Assembly: GCA_045639905.1 (NCBI GenBank)
Contig: JAZUDZ010000040.1
Coordinates: forward strand, 1 to 64,000
Reading direction: 5' to 3'
Length of the DNA stretch: 64,000 nucleotides
From: RGIG426 sp045639905
Lineage (GTDB): Bacteria > Bacillota > Clostridia > Oscillospirales > Acutalibacteraceae
The position numbers and the translations under genes are program-made. Of the stretch, positions 7,054 to 15,566 are shown in pieces. The first letter of the stretch is position 1, and every line of letters starts with the position of its first letter. The notes beneath the pieces were generated by a model that worked only from the letters and a program-made list of their open reading frames with translations, was not told the DNA's origin and ran no database searches.

Positions 7054-7749
7054 ATGGAACTACTGGAGATAAAACATGTATGTAAATCCTTCGGAAGAAA
7101 AGAAATTCTCAAAGACGTGAATTTGACGGTCTCCGGCGGAAAAATCGTGGGACTGCTCGGAAAAAACGGCGTTGGAAAAACGACACTGATTAAACTGATA
7201 AACGATCTTCTGGTTCCGACCTCCGGAGAGATTCTGGTAAACGGAAACCCGATTGGCGTGCAGTCCAAGAAAGTGATTTCCTATTTGCCGGAGCGTACGT
7301 ATTTGAATAAAAGCATGAAAGTGTCGGAAGCTCTTTCCATGTTTTCGGATTTTTATGAAGATTTTGACCGGGAAAAAGCCGAAAAACTTTTAAAGGATTT
7401 GAATCTGGATCCGAACATGACTCTTTCCAAAATGAGCAAGGGTATGCAGGAAAAGGTACAGCTGGTTCTGGTCATTTCCCGCAAAGCGGATTTATATATT
7501 TTGGACGAACCGCTGGGCGGTGTGGATCCGGCCACCCGGGACTACATCCTGGATACGATTCTCAACAACTTTAACGAGAATGCCAGTGTGCTGATTTCCA
7601 CTCATTTGATTGCAGATATTGAACGGATTTTGGATGAGGTTATCTTTATTGATGACGGCCGAATTGTTTTGCAGAGTGAAACCGATGTCCTGCGTCAAAA
7701 AGAAAACGGCTCCATTGACGAAATCTTTCGGAGGATGTTCAAATGCTGA
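7054..7749 (+). CDS. ABC transporter ATP-binding protein (YtrB-like)
   Basis: 231 residues. Walker A is GLLGKNGVGKTT (about residues 35-46), the signature region is SKMSKGMQEKVQL instead of the usual LSGGQ, Walker B is LYILDEPLGGVDP and the switch His is in ISTHL. The weakened signature motif is common in YtrB/BcrA-like subgroups that pair with a single polytopic partner. It is translated from an operon with the GntR repressor and overlaps the permease gene. The exporter probably handles a peptide antibiotic or a membrane component; the substrate cannot be deduced. Confidence 0.92.
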   Translation: MELLEIKHVCKSFGRKEILKDVNLTVSGGKIVGLLGKNGVGKTTLIKLINDLLVPTSGEILVNGNPIGVQSKKVISYLPERTYLNKSMKVSEALSMFSDFYEDFDREKAEKLLKDLNLDPNMTLSKMSKGMQEKVQLVLVISRKADLYILDEPLGGVDPATRDYILDTILNNFNENASVLISTHLIADIERILDEVIFIDDGRIVLQSETDVLRQKENGSIDEIFRRMFKC

Positions 7750-8534
7750 TAAAATTATTAAAATACGATTTAAAATATATGACGAAAAATATGGGGATTT
7801 TTTATGCATTGACCATGCTGTTCGCCATTACCACGCGTCTGTTCTTTGCAATGAATCAAACGGTCATCATCGCCGTAATCGCCCGTGTCAGTATGGGCTG
7901 TTATATCTCCATGTTGTTTTCGGTGCTGTTTAACACCGTTATTCGAAGCTGGGTTCGCTTTAAGGACTCTATCTACAAGGATGAGGGATATCTAACCCAT
8001 ACACTGCCGGTTACAAAGGATGAAATCTATTTTGCAAGATTCTGGGAAATGATGATTTTTACTTTGGTCGGATTCCTGGAAATCGGCGTGTCTTTGTTTG
8101 TGGCCTTCTATACCGAATCCCGTATGGAACTTGTTCGCAATGTTATGAAATCTGCATTCGGCAGTCTCGAAATGTCGGCAGCCGGCTTTCTGGTGGTTTG
8201 TTTGGCAATCTTCTTTCTGGAAATCGTGAACGCCGTTCAGGCGGGTTTCTTCGGAATTATTAACGGTTTCCGGCAAAACACGGGAAAAACGCTTGGGTCG
8301 TTCCTGTACGGAATTGTATATTACGTGGTGTCACAGGGCTTCAGCGTGTTGTTTGTGTTCCTGGCGGGACTGATAGACCGCAGGCTGCTGGATGTATTTA
8401 CCAGCACAAACGGCTTGAGCCCGGACGTAATTCGCTTACTGATGATTTTATGCACGATTGCCTATGTGCTGATGCTGGGAATCGGTGCCTTTATTTGTTC
8501 CAAACAGCTGAACAAGGGCGTTGATTTGGAATGA
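7743..8534 (+). CDS. ABC transporter permease
   Basis: 263 residues with about six membrane segments and no soluble domain, partner of the preceding ATPase. Its ATG overlaps the upstream stop by seven bases, so translation is probably coupled. It belongs to the loosely conserved ABC-2-like permeases found behind YtrA/YtrB genes. A terminator follows directly, ending the three-gene operon. Confidence 0.85.
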   Translation: MLIKLLKYDLKYMTKNMGIFYALTMLFAITTRLFFAMNQTVIIAVIARVSMGCYISMLFSVLFNTVIRSWVRFKDSIYKDEGYLTHTLPVTKDEIYFARFWEMMIFTLVGFLEIGVSLFVAFYTESRMELVRNVMKSAFGSLEMSAAGFLVVCLAIFFLEIVNAVQAGFFGIINGFRQNTGKTLGSFLYGIVYYVVSQGFSVLFVFLAGLIDRRLLDVFTSTNGLSPDVIRLLMILCTIAYVLMLGIGAFICSKQLNKGVDLE

Positions 8535-8546
8535 AAACAGGATAGA

Positions 8547-8578
8547 AAAAACCGGACGCGCTTGCGTCCGGTTTTGCT
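8547..8578. terminator. Terminator of the YtrA-type operon
   Basis: AAAACCGGACGC, loop GCTT, GCGTCCGGTTTT. It is symmetrical with A/T flanks, so it can serve both this operon and the convergent small gene. Confidence 0.9.
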
Positions 8579-8579
8579 T

Positions 8580-8786
8580 TTAGTGTCTTCTGCGACGGGA
8601 AGATCCGTGTGCGTATTTGCTGAAATCTTTGCCATTCCCCAAATCAATAAAGCCAAAAAACAAGGATACGATAAAAATGATGGGGATTAATAAAACCAGT
8701 AATAATTTCCCGCCGGCATCCAATAATATGCCTTTTGCTTTTTCGATGTTTGCTTTTTCTTCCGGTGTTAATTGTTGTTTTTCCAT
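8580..8786 (-). CDS. Small single-span membrane protein
   Basis: 68 residues: a charged N-terminal helix (MEKQQLTPEEKANIEKAK), one long hydrophobic segment (about 27-48) and a basic tail that ends SSRRRRH. I recognise no family. It is supported by AGGAGGT six bases before the ATG and by a -10 TATACT about 60 bases upstream attached to an unusual palindrome (8860-8885). The gene ends against the shared terminator. Confidence 0.65.
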   Translation of the reverse strand: MEKQQLTPEEKANIEKAKGILLDAGGKLLLVLLIPIIFIVSLFFGFIDLGNGKDFSKYAHGSSRRRRH

Positions 8787-8847
8787 GTTTTTACCTCCTA
8801 TATAACCGCGCTGGCGTTTTTTAGAATTTTACTCTTTTGCTGAGTGT

Positions 8848-8885
8848 AGTATAGCAAACTTCATGTGGAAAATTTAGGACATGAA
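8848..8885 (-). promoter_or_regulatory. Palindromic promoter element, copy 1
   Basis: Read on the minus strand: TTCATGT, 12 bases, ACATGAA, six bases, TATACT (-10, at 8848-8853). The 12-base centre contains AAATTTTCC. No TTGACA-like -35 is present. The same layout, with 15 of 16 identical bases across the centre and right arm, recurs at 17743-17780. It probably drives the small membrane protein gene and is probably bound by a dimeric regulator. Confidence 0.55.
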
Positions 8886-8924
8886 TTGCCGGAAAATGAA
8901 AAAGTAGGAATGGGACCGGTGGGG

Positions 8925-10130
8925 TCAGCTTTTTTCAGGGGAAAACAGCACAATATATTTCTTTGTTTTGGGAACGATGAACTTTCTTGTGTAGAGGGAC
9001 ATCAGCTTGGTAACAATCGGTGACCGACTGGATTTCATACCGAGAGAGGCTGCAATGCGCAGATTACTGAAAGCACGAAATTGCGCATTGTGAGAGGCGA
9101 GAGATTCCTCGTTATCTGTTTGAAAATAGGTTCGCATCATCTGTCCCCACATTTTGCGGCAGGTTTTTCGGTCCAGAGAAGTGATGCTTTTAATCTTTTT
9201 GGCCAAAATCGGAATCCCGGCTAAAGCAAACATGACCATATAGGTTCCACCCAGGTCAAAGAAGCCGTTTCCGCGACTGATATCGGCCATATCAATGAGA
9301 AGAAGTTCGCCTTCGTCGTCAATCATCACATTGTTTGGATGAAAGTCGCCGTGCACCATTACATCACCACGAGGAATGGACAGGACGACCTTTTTCAAAG
9401 CTTCTGCCTCTTTGTCCGGAATGAAGGCTTTTGTATTTTCCATCCGTTCTAAATAGACATCGTGAAAATCCTCGTATAAATCGGGATCGGCATAGGTTGA
9501 ATGCAGGGAAAGAAGAAGCTTTGCGAACCTGACACTGTACTCGTCAACTTTTTCCGGATGTTTTGCCAAATATTGCCCCAGAGTCATACCGTTGATCATT
9601 TCAAACATGACACCGTATCCCTGTTCGGTTTTCACGACATCATAGGCGATGGCGGTGGGAATACCATTCACAAAAGCATTACGGGCAAACTGTCTTTCTT
9701 TTTCGATGACTTCCAGAGCGCTGTGGTCGCGATACACTTTGACAATGGTGTCTTCCCCGATTTTGTAAATGGTGCCGTGCCCGCCCTGGCCGATAACGGT
9801 GCATCCTTCAACGGAGACAAACCGGTATTGTTTGGTAATGTTTAGAAAATGATCAAAGCCGTAGTCTTTGAGGGTATCGCAAATGCCGATACGGGCCCGG
9901 TCAATATAGACATTCGGGCAACGTTTTTTCGTTTCGAGGATAACATCCAGACCATCGGCGGAAATGAAGCGCAGATTTTTGGCATTAAACAAGATACTTT
10001 GAATGTCGGGGCTGAGGTGTTCGAGAATTTGAGAAAAAACATCGCTTGCGTTTTTGCGGTCCAGGACAGACGGCAAATCGATGCTGAGTACATGATTGTC
10101 CTGCTTTACGGCTACGGTGTAATCTGACAT
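8925..10130 (-). CDS. STAS domain fused to aminoglycoside-phosphotransferase-like kinase
   Basis: 401 residues. Residues about 1-105 form a STAS/anti-anti-sigma-like domain with LRFISADGLDVIL, where Ser57 occupies the usual phospho-acceptor position. Residues about 108-350 form a protein-kinase-like/APH fold: glycine loop IGQGGHGTIY (113-122), Lys131 in IVKVYRD, catalytic loop HGDFHPNN (260-267) and metal-binding LLIDMAD (277-283). The combination matches a known but poorly understood STAS/kinase (TIGR02172-like) architecture. The kinase may phosphorylate the attached STAS domain or a small molecule. Start ATG 10130 has GGAGAGGAG upstream and a promoter at 10169-10197. No partition partner genes lie nearby. 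Confidence 0.85.
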   Translation of the reverse strand: MSDYTVAVKQDNHVLSIDLPSVLDRKNASDVFSQILEHLSPDIQSILFNAKNLRFISADGLDVILETKKRCPNVYIDRARIGICDTLKDYGFDHFLNITKQYRFVSVEGCTVIGQGGHGTIYKIGEDTIVKVYRDHSALEVIEKERQFARNAFVNGIPTAIAYDVVKTEQGYGVMFEMINGMTLGQYLAKHPEKVDEYSVRFAKLLLSLHSTYADPDLYEDFHDVYLERMENTKAFIPDKEAEALKKVVLSIPRGDVMVHGDFHPNNVMIDDEGELLLIDMADISRGNGFFDLGGTYMVMFALAGIPILAKKIKSITSLDRKTCRKMWGQMMRTYFQTDNEESLASHNAQFRAFSNLRIAASLGMKSSRSPIVTKLMSLYTRKFIVPKTKKYIVLFSPEKS

Positions 10131-10168
10131 ATGAACACTCCTCTCCGAAAAAATATGTTTCTACGCGC

Positions 10169-10197
10169 ATTATACTTGATTTATTAATGATTGTCCA
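10169..10197 (-). promoter_or_regulatory. Sigma-A type promoter of the STAS-kinase gene
   Basis: On the minus strand TGGACA (10192-10197), 17 bases, TATAAT (10169-10174). The 306 bases between the STAS-kinase and FTR-like genes hold this promoter, a short GGACA-A-TGTCC palindrome near 10232, and the rightward promoter and leader described next. Confidence 0.75.
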
Positions 10198-10276
10198 TTT
10201 TTTGTATGCTACAAAGAAGAATTTTGAAGTCGGACAATGTCCATACATCAAAAGGGCAATTCCGTTGTTGTTTGGA

Positions 10277-10337
10277 AACTTGTTCTTGACGAACATCAAT
10301 AACAAGTTGTTGACTGCTAGAGGTCCTGTGTTATAAT
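10277..10337 (+). promoter_or_regulatory. Promoter with inverted repeat for the FTR-like/trxA unit
   Basis: TTGACT (10310-10315), 16 bases, TATAAT (10332-10337). Immediately upstream lies AACTTGTT (10277-10284) with its exact inverse AACAAGTT (10301-10308), enclosing a second small repeat GTTC-TTGAC-GAAC. The repeat abuts the -35 box, a typical place for an activator or redox regulator. The transcript would start near 10344, giving a leader of about 90 bases. Confidence 0.65.
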
Positions 10338-10362
10338 ATTCTCAGCAGATAGGATGAGTACG

Positions 10363-10440
10363 ATGGTCGACTTTTGTGCAAATGATGCTATAGAGGTTGT
10401 ACCATATAGAATACATACGGGAGAGGGGTCGATTGAGTGA
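10363..10440 (+). CDS. Possible coupled mini-ORF before the FTR-like gene
   Basis: A 25-codon frame (ATG 10363, or 28 codons from ATG 10354) lies wholly in the leader. AGGATGAG stands about eight bases before ATG 10363. Its TGA stop (10438-10440) overlaps the GTG start of the next gene as GTGA, the classic coupling arrangement. The peptide has one Cys and ends HTGEGSIE; it resembles nothing I know. It may be a leader peptide that makes translation of the reductase depend on its own reading, or only a chance frame. Confidence 0.35.
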   Translation: MVDFCANDAIEVVPYRIHTGEGSIE

Positions 10441-10637
10441 AGATTACGGAAAATCCCGATCAAAAAATTGCAGATATGATTAAAGAAGGACTCCGAAATA
10501 CCGGAGGCTATTGTCCTTGTCGCCGGGAGCGAACAGAAGAAAACAAGTGTATGTGTAAAGAATTTCGCGAGCAAATTGCAGATCCTGATTTTGAAGGATT
10601 TTGTCATTGCCTGCTCTACTACAAATCCAAAGAATGA
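10437..10637 (+). CDS. Ferredoxin:thioredoxin reductase catalytic-chain-like protein
   Basis: 66 residues. The three Cys pairs of the FTR catalytic chain are visible: GYCPCR, then CMCKEF, then FCHCLLYY. In plant/cyanobacterial FTR these ligate a [4Fe-4S] cluster next to a redox disulfide that reduces thioredoxin with ferredoxin electrons. The protein is shorter than plant FTR and no variable chain is encoded here, as in FTR-like proteins of anaerobes and methanogens. The start is GTG 10437, eight bases after GAGAGGGG; no in-frame ATG precedes it. The thioredoxin gene follows 12 bases downstream, which supports a direct electron path from ferredoxin to this thioredoxin. Confidence 0.8.
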   Translation: MKITENPDQKIADMIKEGLRNTGGYCPCRRERTEENKCMCKEFREQIADPDFEGFCHCLLYYKSKE

Positions 10638-10649
10638 GAGGAAACACAA

Positions 10650-10958
10650 ATGGCTGAAATGATTATCTCCAATGCGAATTTTGAAGAAGAAGTTTTAGAA
10701 TCCGACAAGCCGGTGCTGCTGGATTTCTGGGCGACCTGGTGCGGTCCCTGTCAGCTTTTGTCACCCGTGATTGCAGAAATTGCCGCAGAGCATCCGGAGA
10801 TAAAAGTCGGTAAAGTGAATGTGGACGACGAACCGGAACTTGCAGATGCTTTTAATGTTACCAGCATTCCGCTGGTGGTCTTGATGAACGGGGCCAAAGT
10901 GGTTAAATCATCTCTCGGATATGTCACAAAGGATAAACTGGAAGATCTCCTGAAGTGA
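10650..10958 (+). CDS. trxA: Thioredoxin
   Basis: 102 residues, standard thioredoxin length. The active site FWATWCGPC is at about residues 26-34 and the cis-Pro loop is SIPLVVL near 74. A cytosolic protein disulfide reductant. It is co-transcribed with the FTR-like gene (12-base gap, AGAGGAAAC before the ATG) and ended by a strong terminator. No NADPH or flavin thioredoxin reductase gene is visible in the window, so the FTR-like protein is a plausible reductant. Confidence 0.95.
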   Translation: MAEMIISNANFEEEVLESDKPVLLDFWATWCGPCQLLSPVIAEIAAEHPEIKVGKVNVDDEPELADAFNVTSIPLVVLMNGAKVVKSSLGYVTKDKLEDLLK

Positions 10959-10963
10959 AAATC

Positions 10964-10992
10964 AAACGACTCTCGGCCGAGGGTCGTTTTTC
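10964..10992 (+). terminator. Terminator after trxA
   Basis: AAACGACTCTCGG against CCGAGGGTCGTTT (one mismatch) followed by TT. Confidence 0.85.
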
Positions 10993-11038
10993 GCTGCCCT
11001 AATGGATACGCCGACAGTTTGAGAGGATGGTTTGAATT

Positions 11039-13267
11039 ATGAATCATAATGCATTAAAAAAGGGAGCGCTTTTGCTTTTGTTTTTTTGCGTTTTGTCAAT
11101 TGGTTTTATGACGCCTGTTTCGGTACGGGCTTTGTCGTTATCCGAAACATTTTACTCGGTTCCCATTTTGAAACAGATGACGGCTCCGGTTCTAACCGGA
11201 GTAAATGCCAACCAAGCCGGACTGACGGTTTCGTGGAAGCCGGTGTCGGGAGCTACCAAGTACCGGGTCCTACGAAGAGACGGAAAGAAATGGATATCCA
11301 TCGGCGAAACGAACAAATGTCAGTTCACCGATCTTACCGTTTCGAACAATCGTCTGTATACCTATGATGTGGTTTGCTGTATGGATAATGGCCAAAATAT
11401 CAGTAGTCTTGGCATTCCGGTAATCGGAATCCGTTTGGATACACCGGTCGTGACAGCGGTCTCAGGGGACGAGGGAACGAACATTTCCTGGCATAAGATT
11501 GCCAATGCCAAGTGGTATCGGGTGTTCCGCTGGGAAAATGGAAAGTGGAAAGCGCTGACCAATACATCCGCAACTTCCTATGTGGACAAAAACGGCAAAG
11601 CAGACATGAGTGACCGCTATACCGTTCGTTGCTTGAGTGCCGACGGAAAACAATGGGAAAGTTATTTTACTCCGGTTAAAGGACGGTTTTTGCCGTCTCC
11701 TGTCATAACGCGCACGGAGACAACGACAATCGGTGTGAAACTTACCTGGAACGCCGTAAAAGGGGCCTCTCAGTATCGGGTGTTTTACAAAGCATCAAAC
11801 GGCTGGATAAAGCTTACGGACACGAAGGCTTTGACATTTGAAGACAAAGGCGTCAAAGAGGGAGGCAGTCGTACCTATACCGTGAGGTGCCTGAGTGCAA
11901 GCGGTACAAAGTATACGAGTTCTTTTCTTCCCGGTGTGGCCGGAAAGCGACTTTCAATTCCTGTTGTGAGCTTCTATGCGGAAAAAGATAAAATAAAGCT
12001 TTCGTGGAGTGCCGTTTCCGGCGCGGAAGGGTATGTCGTATACGGACAATCGGGTTCTTCCTGGGAACGAATCGGTACAACCGAAAAAACGAGCTTTTCC
12101 GTAAGCGCCGTATCAGGAAATACGGTTCGATATACCGTCCGGTGCGCGAGTAAGGACGGGAAAAACCTATATAGTCTTTTTCAGCCGACCTGGGGCCGAT
12201 ACACCTCTTATTCCTATCGCGGAGTTTCCCGCCAAATGGCCGGAAACGGTACATTCAGTCAAACGGGCGGATTGAGTTCCGGTCAGCAGCAGGCGATTCA
12301 GATTTATCTGAATGCCTATTACAGCGCTCTGGGCAGTTTCGTAAATTCTACGGGTGGTGTGTTTGATAACACAAAAATCCGAGAGCGTGAGCAAACGATT
12401 TGGAACAGCGTGATTGCCGTGCGTAAGGAAGCTTTTGAAGATTTGAGTTTGACGCGATATCGCGTGTCCGGCCGTGTGTCTTCCGTGAAGAAGGTCGATG
12501 CCAATACGGTCAAAGTAACGGTTTGGGTAAGTTGCAACCAGCAATTCAGAGACATTCCCGTTTTGTCTCAGGTGTATGATAACGAAAACTGGTTCACCCT
12601 GAAAAAAGACAAGAACGGAACCTGGTGGGTTTCGAATCATGACGCCGACTGCAGTCCGTTCTACCATTTTCAGTATGACGAAAAAACAAAGACGGATTTG
12701 CAGCTGTCAACGATGCTGTATTATGCAGCCCGGCGTAAGGCTGCGTGGAACGCGTCGACGGCCAAACCGGGCGGGACGGTTTCCTGCGATCACCCATATA
12801 ATCGGGAGAAGGCCAAAACTTATTTGCTGCAGTGGATTAACAAACGAAACCCCGATTGGTTTGTGTATGATCCGTATGGAGGCAATTGCATGAATTTCGG
12901 TTCCCAGGTTCTCGTGAATGGCGGTATTCACCAAACCTCCAAATGGTTCTGGACTCCGTCCGGGCATACGGACAGCTGGACCTGTGTGGGCGATTTTGCG
13001 GACTATGCGGAAAAAGCGACCAGACAGGAACTTTGCTGTGATACCCACGCGAATTACTTTTCGGGTGACGTGGGAGACTTGGTTTTAATCGGTATTACTG
13101 CACCGAGAAACCATACCACCGTTATCAGCGGTCTCGTTAAAACCGATCAGGGAACGACGATTGATTATTTACTAAGCTGTAACACATCGGATTTGAAAAA
13201 CTTCCCGGCAGCTGCCTATCACTATACCAATCAGCATCTGATTCGAATCTTCGGATGGGATGATTAA
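11039..13267 (+). CDS. Secreted Fn3-repeat protein with Amidase_6 domain
   Basis: 742 residues. A signal peptide (about 1-31, hydrophobic GALLLLFFCVLSIGFM, cut near VRA) is followed by four Fn3-like repeats of about 87 residues each (about 47-395; recurring AVSGATKYRV, YTVRC and SADGK patterns). A helical linker domain (about 410-560) follows, then a putative amidase domain (about 585-742). The latter has the likely nucleophile in YGGNCMNFGSQ and the His in NHTTVISG, as in Amidase_6 proteins thought to act on peptidoglycan or peptides. There is no anchor motif, so it is probably released or held through its repeats. It is a single gene with terminators on both sides. Confidence 0.85.
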   Translation: MNHNALKKGALLLLFFCVLSIGFMTPVSVRALSLSETFYSVPILKQMTAPVLTGVNANQAGLTVSWKPVSGATKYRVLRRDGKKWISIGETNKCQFTDLTVSNNRLYTYDVVCCMDNGQNISSLGIPVIGIRLDTPVVTAVSGDEGTNISWHKIANAKWYRVFRWENGKWKALTNTSATSYVDKNGKADMSDRYTVRCLSADGKQWESYFTPVKGRFLPSPVITRTETTTIGVKLTWNAVKGASQYRVFYKASNGWIKLTDTKALTFEDKGVKEGGSRTYTVRCLSASGTKYTSSFLPGVAGKRLSIPVVSFYAEKDKIKLSWSAVSGAEGYVVYGQSGSSWERIGTTEKTSFSVSAVSGNTVRYTVRCASKDGKNLYSLFQPTWGRYTSYSYRGVSRQMAGNGTFSQTGGLSSGQQQAIQIYLNAYYSALGSFVNSTGGVFDNTKIREREQTIWNSVIAVRKEAFEDLSLTRYRVSGRVSSVKKVDANTVKVTVWVSCNQQFRDIPVLSQVYDNENWFTLKKDKNGTWWVSNHDADCSPFYHFQYDEKTKTDLQLSTMLYYAARRKAAWNASTAKPGGTVSCDHPYNREKAKTYLLQWINKRNPDWFVYDPYGGNCMNFGSQVLVNGGIHQTSKWFWTPSGHTDSWTCVGDFADYAEKATRQELCCDTHANYFSGDVGDLVLIGITAPRNHTTVISGLVKTDQGTTIDYLLSCNTSDLKNFPAAAYHYTNQHLIRIFGWDD

Positions 13268-13275
13268 ACAGAAAA

Positions 13276-13307
13276 AAGCACCCCGGCTTGGCCGGGGTGC
13301 TTGCTTT
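13276..13307. terminator. Bidirectional terminator
   Basis: AAGCACCCCGGC, loop TTG, GCCGGGGTGCTT with A-rich left flank and T-rich right flank, between two convergent genes for exported proteins. Confidence 0.9.
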
Positions 13308-13317
13308 GTTATGGGCT

Positions 13318-15483
13318 TCAGGAATCTTTTTTCATGATGCCCCAAATACCGTTTTCATAGGTTTTGACTTCACCGTCTTCATAATAGTGGGCTTCGACGG
13401 TAATCTTTTCGGAATCTACCGTAAAGGTGCACCAGGAGGAAGGACGGCCGGCAGACGTGAAGTTTACATAAGATGCCGGATAGGTGTCATAGGGCTCTTT
13501 TCCGTCGGAGCCGCCGGTAGCGCCGGTGACAAACAAGACGCCTTGCGGATTGACATAGTATTCAATATCGTCCTGCGTGGTAATTTCGGTATCGGTCAGG
13601 GCTTCTTTATTCCCGTTAATCGGATACGAGCGGGTGTAGGTGTGCTCGTGGGCCTGGATGACCAAATCCACACCATAGTCATTGAAGACACCGATTAGCT
13701 GATTCATATGCGGGTATTCTTCTGCACTGCGAACGGCCACCAGCGGACGATGGAGCAGTACGATGGTCCACTCGTTTTCGGCATTCTCCAAATCACTTTT
13801 CAGCCAGTTAAGCTGTGTGTCATCCAAAAGACCGTCGGCGCTGGCCATACAGTCGGTGTTGAGACAGACAAAGTGGGCCGGACCGTAATCGAAGGAATAG
13901 AATTCACCGTATTGCGGGACGTTGTTTTCCTCCGGGAATGCAATGTTAAAGTGTTTGTTCAGTTCATAACTTCCGGCAGTGGCATAAATGGAATCGTGGT
14001 TGCCGGTGACCGGCATCAGCACATGAGAAGTCAGATAGTCGGAACTGCCGTTCAGGAGCGATCTCCATAAGTGGAGATATTTACTGCACTGGACAAAGTC
14101 GCCGGCATTTATCATAAAGGCAAGGTCCGGATCTTCTTTGAAGGCGCCGACAATCGCATTGCGCATATAGGTGTAGGCATTTGTGTCGGTGGCGGCCTGG
14201 ACCTGCGTGTCGCTGAACTCCGCAAAGGAGAAGGAATCGGCACTGCGGTCCGGAACCTTGAAGGTCATATCGCTGCTCCAGCCGCTTGTATTGGCGGCAT
14301 CGCCGACGCGGTACACGTATGTCCCGCCGGCTTTCAAATTGTTCATAACCGCCTTATGACTGTAATCTTCTTTTGTTTCGATGTTCCAGCCGTAAACAAA
14401 GGTATTGGACGGGGCATCATACGGCATGGAGATGGGTTCATACTTGGTCGTGTCGGCTTCGACGGTGACGACACCGGTGCCCGTCCAATTTGCGGCGCCG
14501 GAATCATCCGCCTCGGTAAACTGCAAAACGGGTTTTGCGGCTTTCTGATAGGTGTGCCAGGTGACACCGTAGGATTTGGCTTCGGTATCATAGAACGACA
14601 AAGTAATCTGGTCGGGATGTGCCGGATCGTCGGTGACGGACACTTCCGTGGTCGGTCGTTTGTAACGGGTGGTGGTTGTGGGCTCTTTGGTGGTTGTTTC
14701 CCGGCTTTCCTCTGTGGGAGCAGTCGGAAGTTCGGCCAGACCTACCAAATATTTCCGGATAAGCAAAACATCCTTCATATCGATGCTGCCGTCGGCATTG
14801 GCATCGGCGTTGGCGGTATCAATGGTGACATTCATTTGAGCCAGATACTTGCGGATGGCCAAAACGTCTTTCATATCAATCGCGCCGTCGGCATTGGCAT
14901 CTCCGTAAGAAACCGGTGCGGGAGCCAAGGAGGTTTCGCTGGCGGACGGTTCATTTGATTCGGTCGGCTCTGATGTGTCGGAGTTTTCAGGCCCGGTAAT
15001 ACGGAATACGCTGACTTTCAGATACGTCCAGTAGACTGTGTGACCGAGTTCTCCCGCATCACATACGAAAATATTGCCTTCCACGCCCCAAACTTTAACC
15101 GGAATTTTGGCGGTGATGGTAGAACTCTCGGTGGTTAACGTGCCGGACGTGCCGGAATATTCCTCCCAGGAATTGTTTTCACCCATGTGGAGGGTGGCCG
15201 TGCCGGCACTGACGTAACCGGTCATGGTGATTTCATAATATTCTCCGTCTTCCGGACAAATGGCGCCGTATTCTTTGATATCATTCAAAATTGCCGGCAC
15301 CTGCTTAAACCAGCAGTCGGTTTTTTCCGAACTGAGGGATTTTTTGTACGGGTTGCTTTTGGCTGTTTCTTCAAATAGAACAATCTCTTCTACGGAGGCC
15401 GATGCCAGCATGCAAACGCTGAAAACGGCACAGGCAATCATGGCTAAAACGGCTGCGAAAGTGATGAGTTTTTGAAAACGCAT
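13318..15483 (-). CDS. Dockerin-bearing purple acid phosphatase (721 aa)
   Basis: Exported enzyme. Signal peptide about 1-30. An unassigned beta-rich module lies at about 35-163. A type I dockerin (about 193-249) carries two Ca-binding repeats, GDANADGAIDMKDVLAIRKYL and its second copy. A Thr-rich linker (about 257-282) leads to a Fn3-like purple acid phosphatase N-domain (about 286-412) and a metallophosphoesterase domain (about 418-700). All metal motifs are present: FSDTQ, AGDFVQ, GNHDS, LLHRP and QAHEHTYTRS. Dockerins plug into cohesin scaffolds, and this one places a phosphatase there rather than a glycosidase. It has its own promoter and shares the architecture with the genes at 59178 and 60916, but has an extra N-terminal module. 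Confidence 0.9.
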   Translation of the reverse strand: MRFQKLITFAAVLAMIACAVFSVCMLASASVEEIVLFEETAKSNPYKKSLSSEKTDCWFKQVPAILNDIKEYGAICPEDGEYYEITMTGYVSAGTATLHMGENNSWEEYSGTSGTLTTESSTITAKIPVKVWGVEGNIFVCDAGELGHTVYWTYLKVSVFRITGPENSDTSEPTESNEPSASETSLAPAPVSYGDANADGAIDMKDVLAIRKYLAQMNVTIDTANADANADGSIDMKDVLLIRKYLVGLAELPTAPTEESRETTTKEPTTTTRYKRPTTEVSVTDDPAHPDQITLSFYDTEAKSYGVTWHTYQKAAKPVLQFTEADDSGAANWTGTGVVTVEADTTKYEPISMPYDAPSNTFVYGWNIETKEDYSHKAVMNNLKAGGTYVYRVGDAANTSGWSSDMTFKVPDRSADSFSFAEFSDTQVQAATDTNAYTYMRNAIVGAFKEDPDLAFMINAGDFVQCSKYLHLWRSLLNGSSDYLTSHVLMPVTGNHDSIYATAGSYELNKHFNIAFPEENNVPQYGEFYSFDYGPAHFVCLNTDCMASADGLLDDTQLNWLKSDLENAENEWTIVLLHRPLVAVRSAEEYPHMNQLIGVFNDYGVDLVIQAHEHTYTRSYPINGNKEALTDTEITTQDDIEYYVNPQGVLFVTGATGGSDGKEPYDTYPASYVNFTSAGRPSSWCTFTVDSEKITVEAHYYEDGEVKTYENGIWGIMKKDS

Positions 15484-15515
15484 ACGAAAGAGTCCTTTCC
15501 TGTTAAGATGATTTC

Positions 15516-15544
15516 AGTATATAGGGAAGACGGGGAAAAGTCAA
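15516..15544 (-). promoter_or_regulatory. Promoter of the dockerin phosphatase
   Basis: Minus strand TTGACT (15539-15544), 17 bases, TATACT (15516-15521). No Pho-type repeat is obvious. Confidence 0.8.
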
Positions 15545-15566
15545 AGAAAAGCATATTTCTTTTTTG

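Noticed and set aside
8860..8885. Palindromic element as a LexA/SOS box
   Set aside because: The arms TTCATGT/ACATGAA do not match the Firmicute LexA site (CGAAC-N4-GTTCG).
13288..14958. Long plus-strand frames opposite the 721-residue phosphatase
   Set aside because: They follow the codon periodicity of the minus-strand gene, have no ribosome binding sites, and translate to Gly/Arg/Ile-rich strings without domains.
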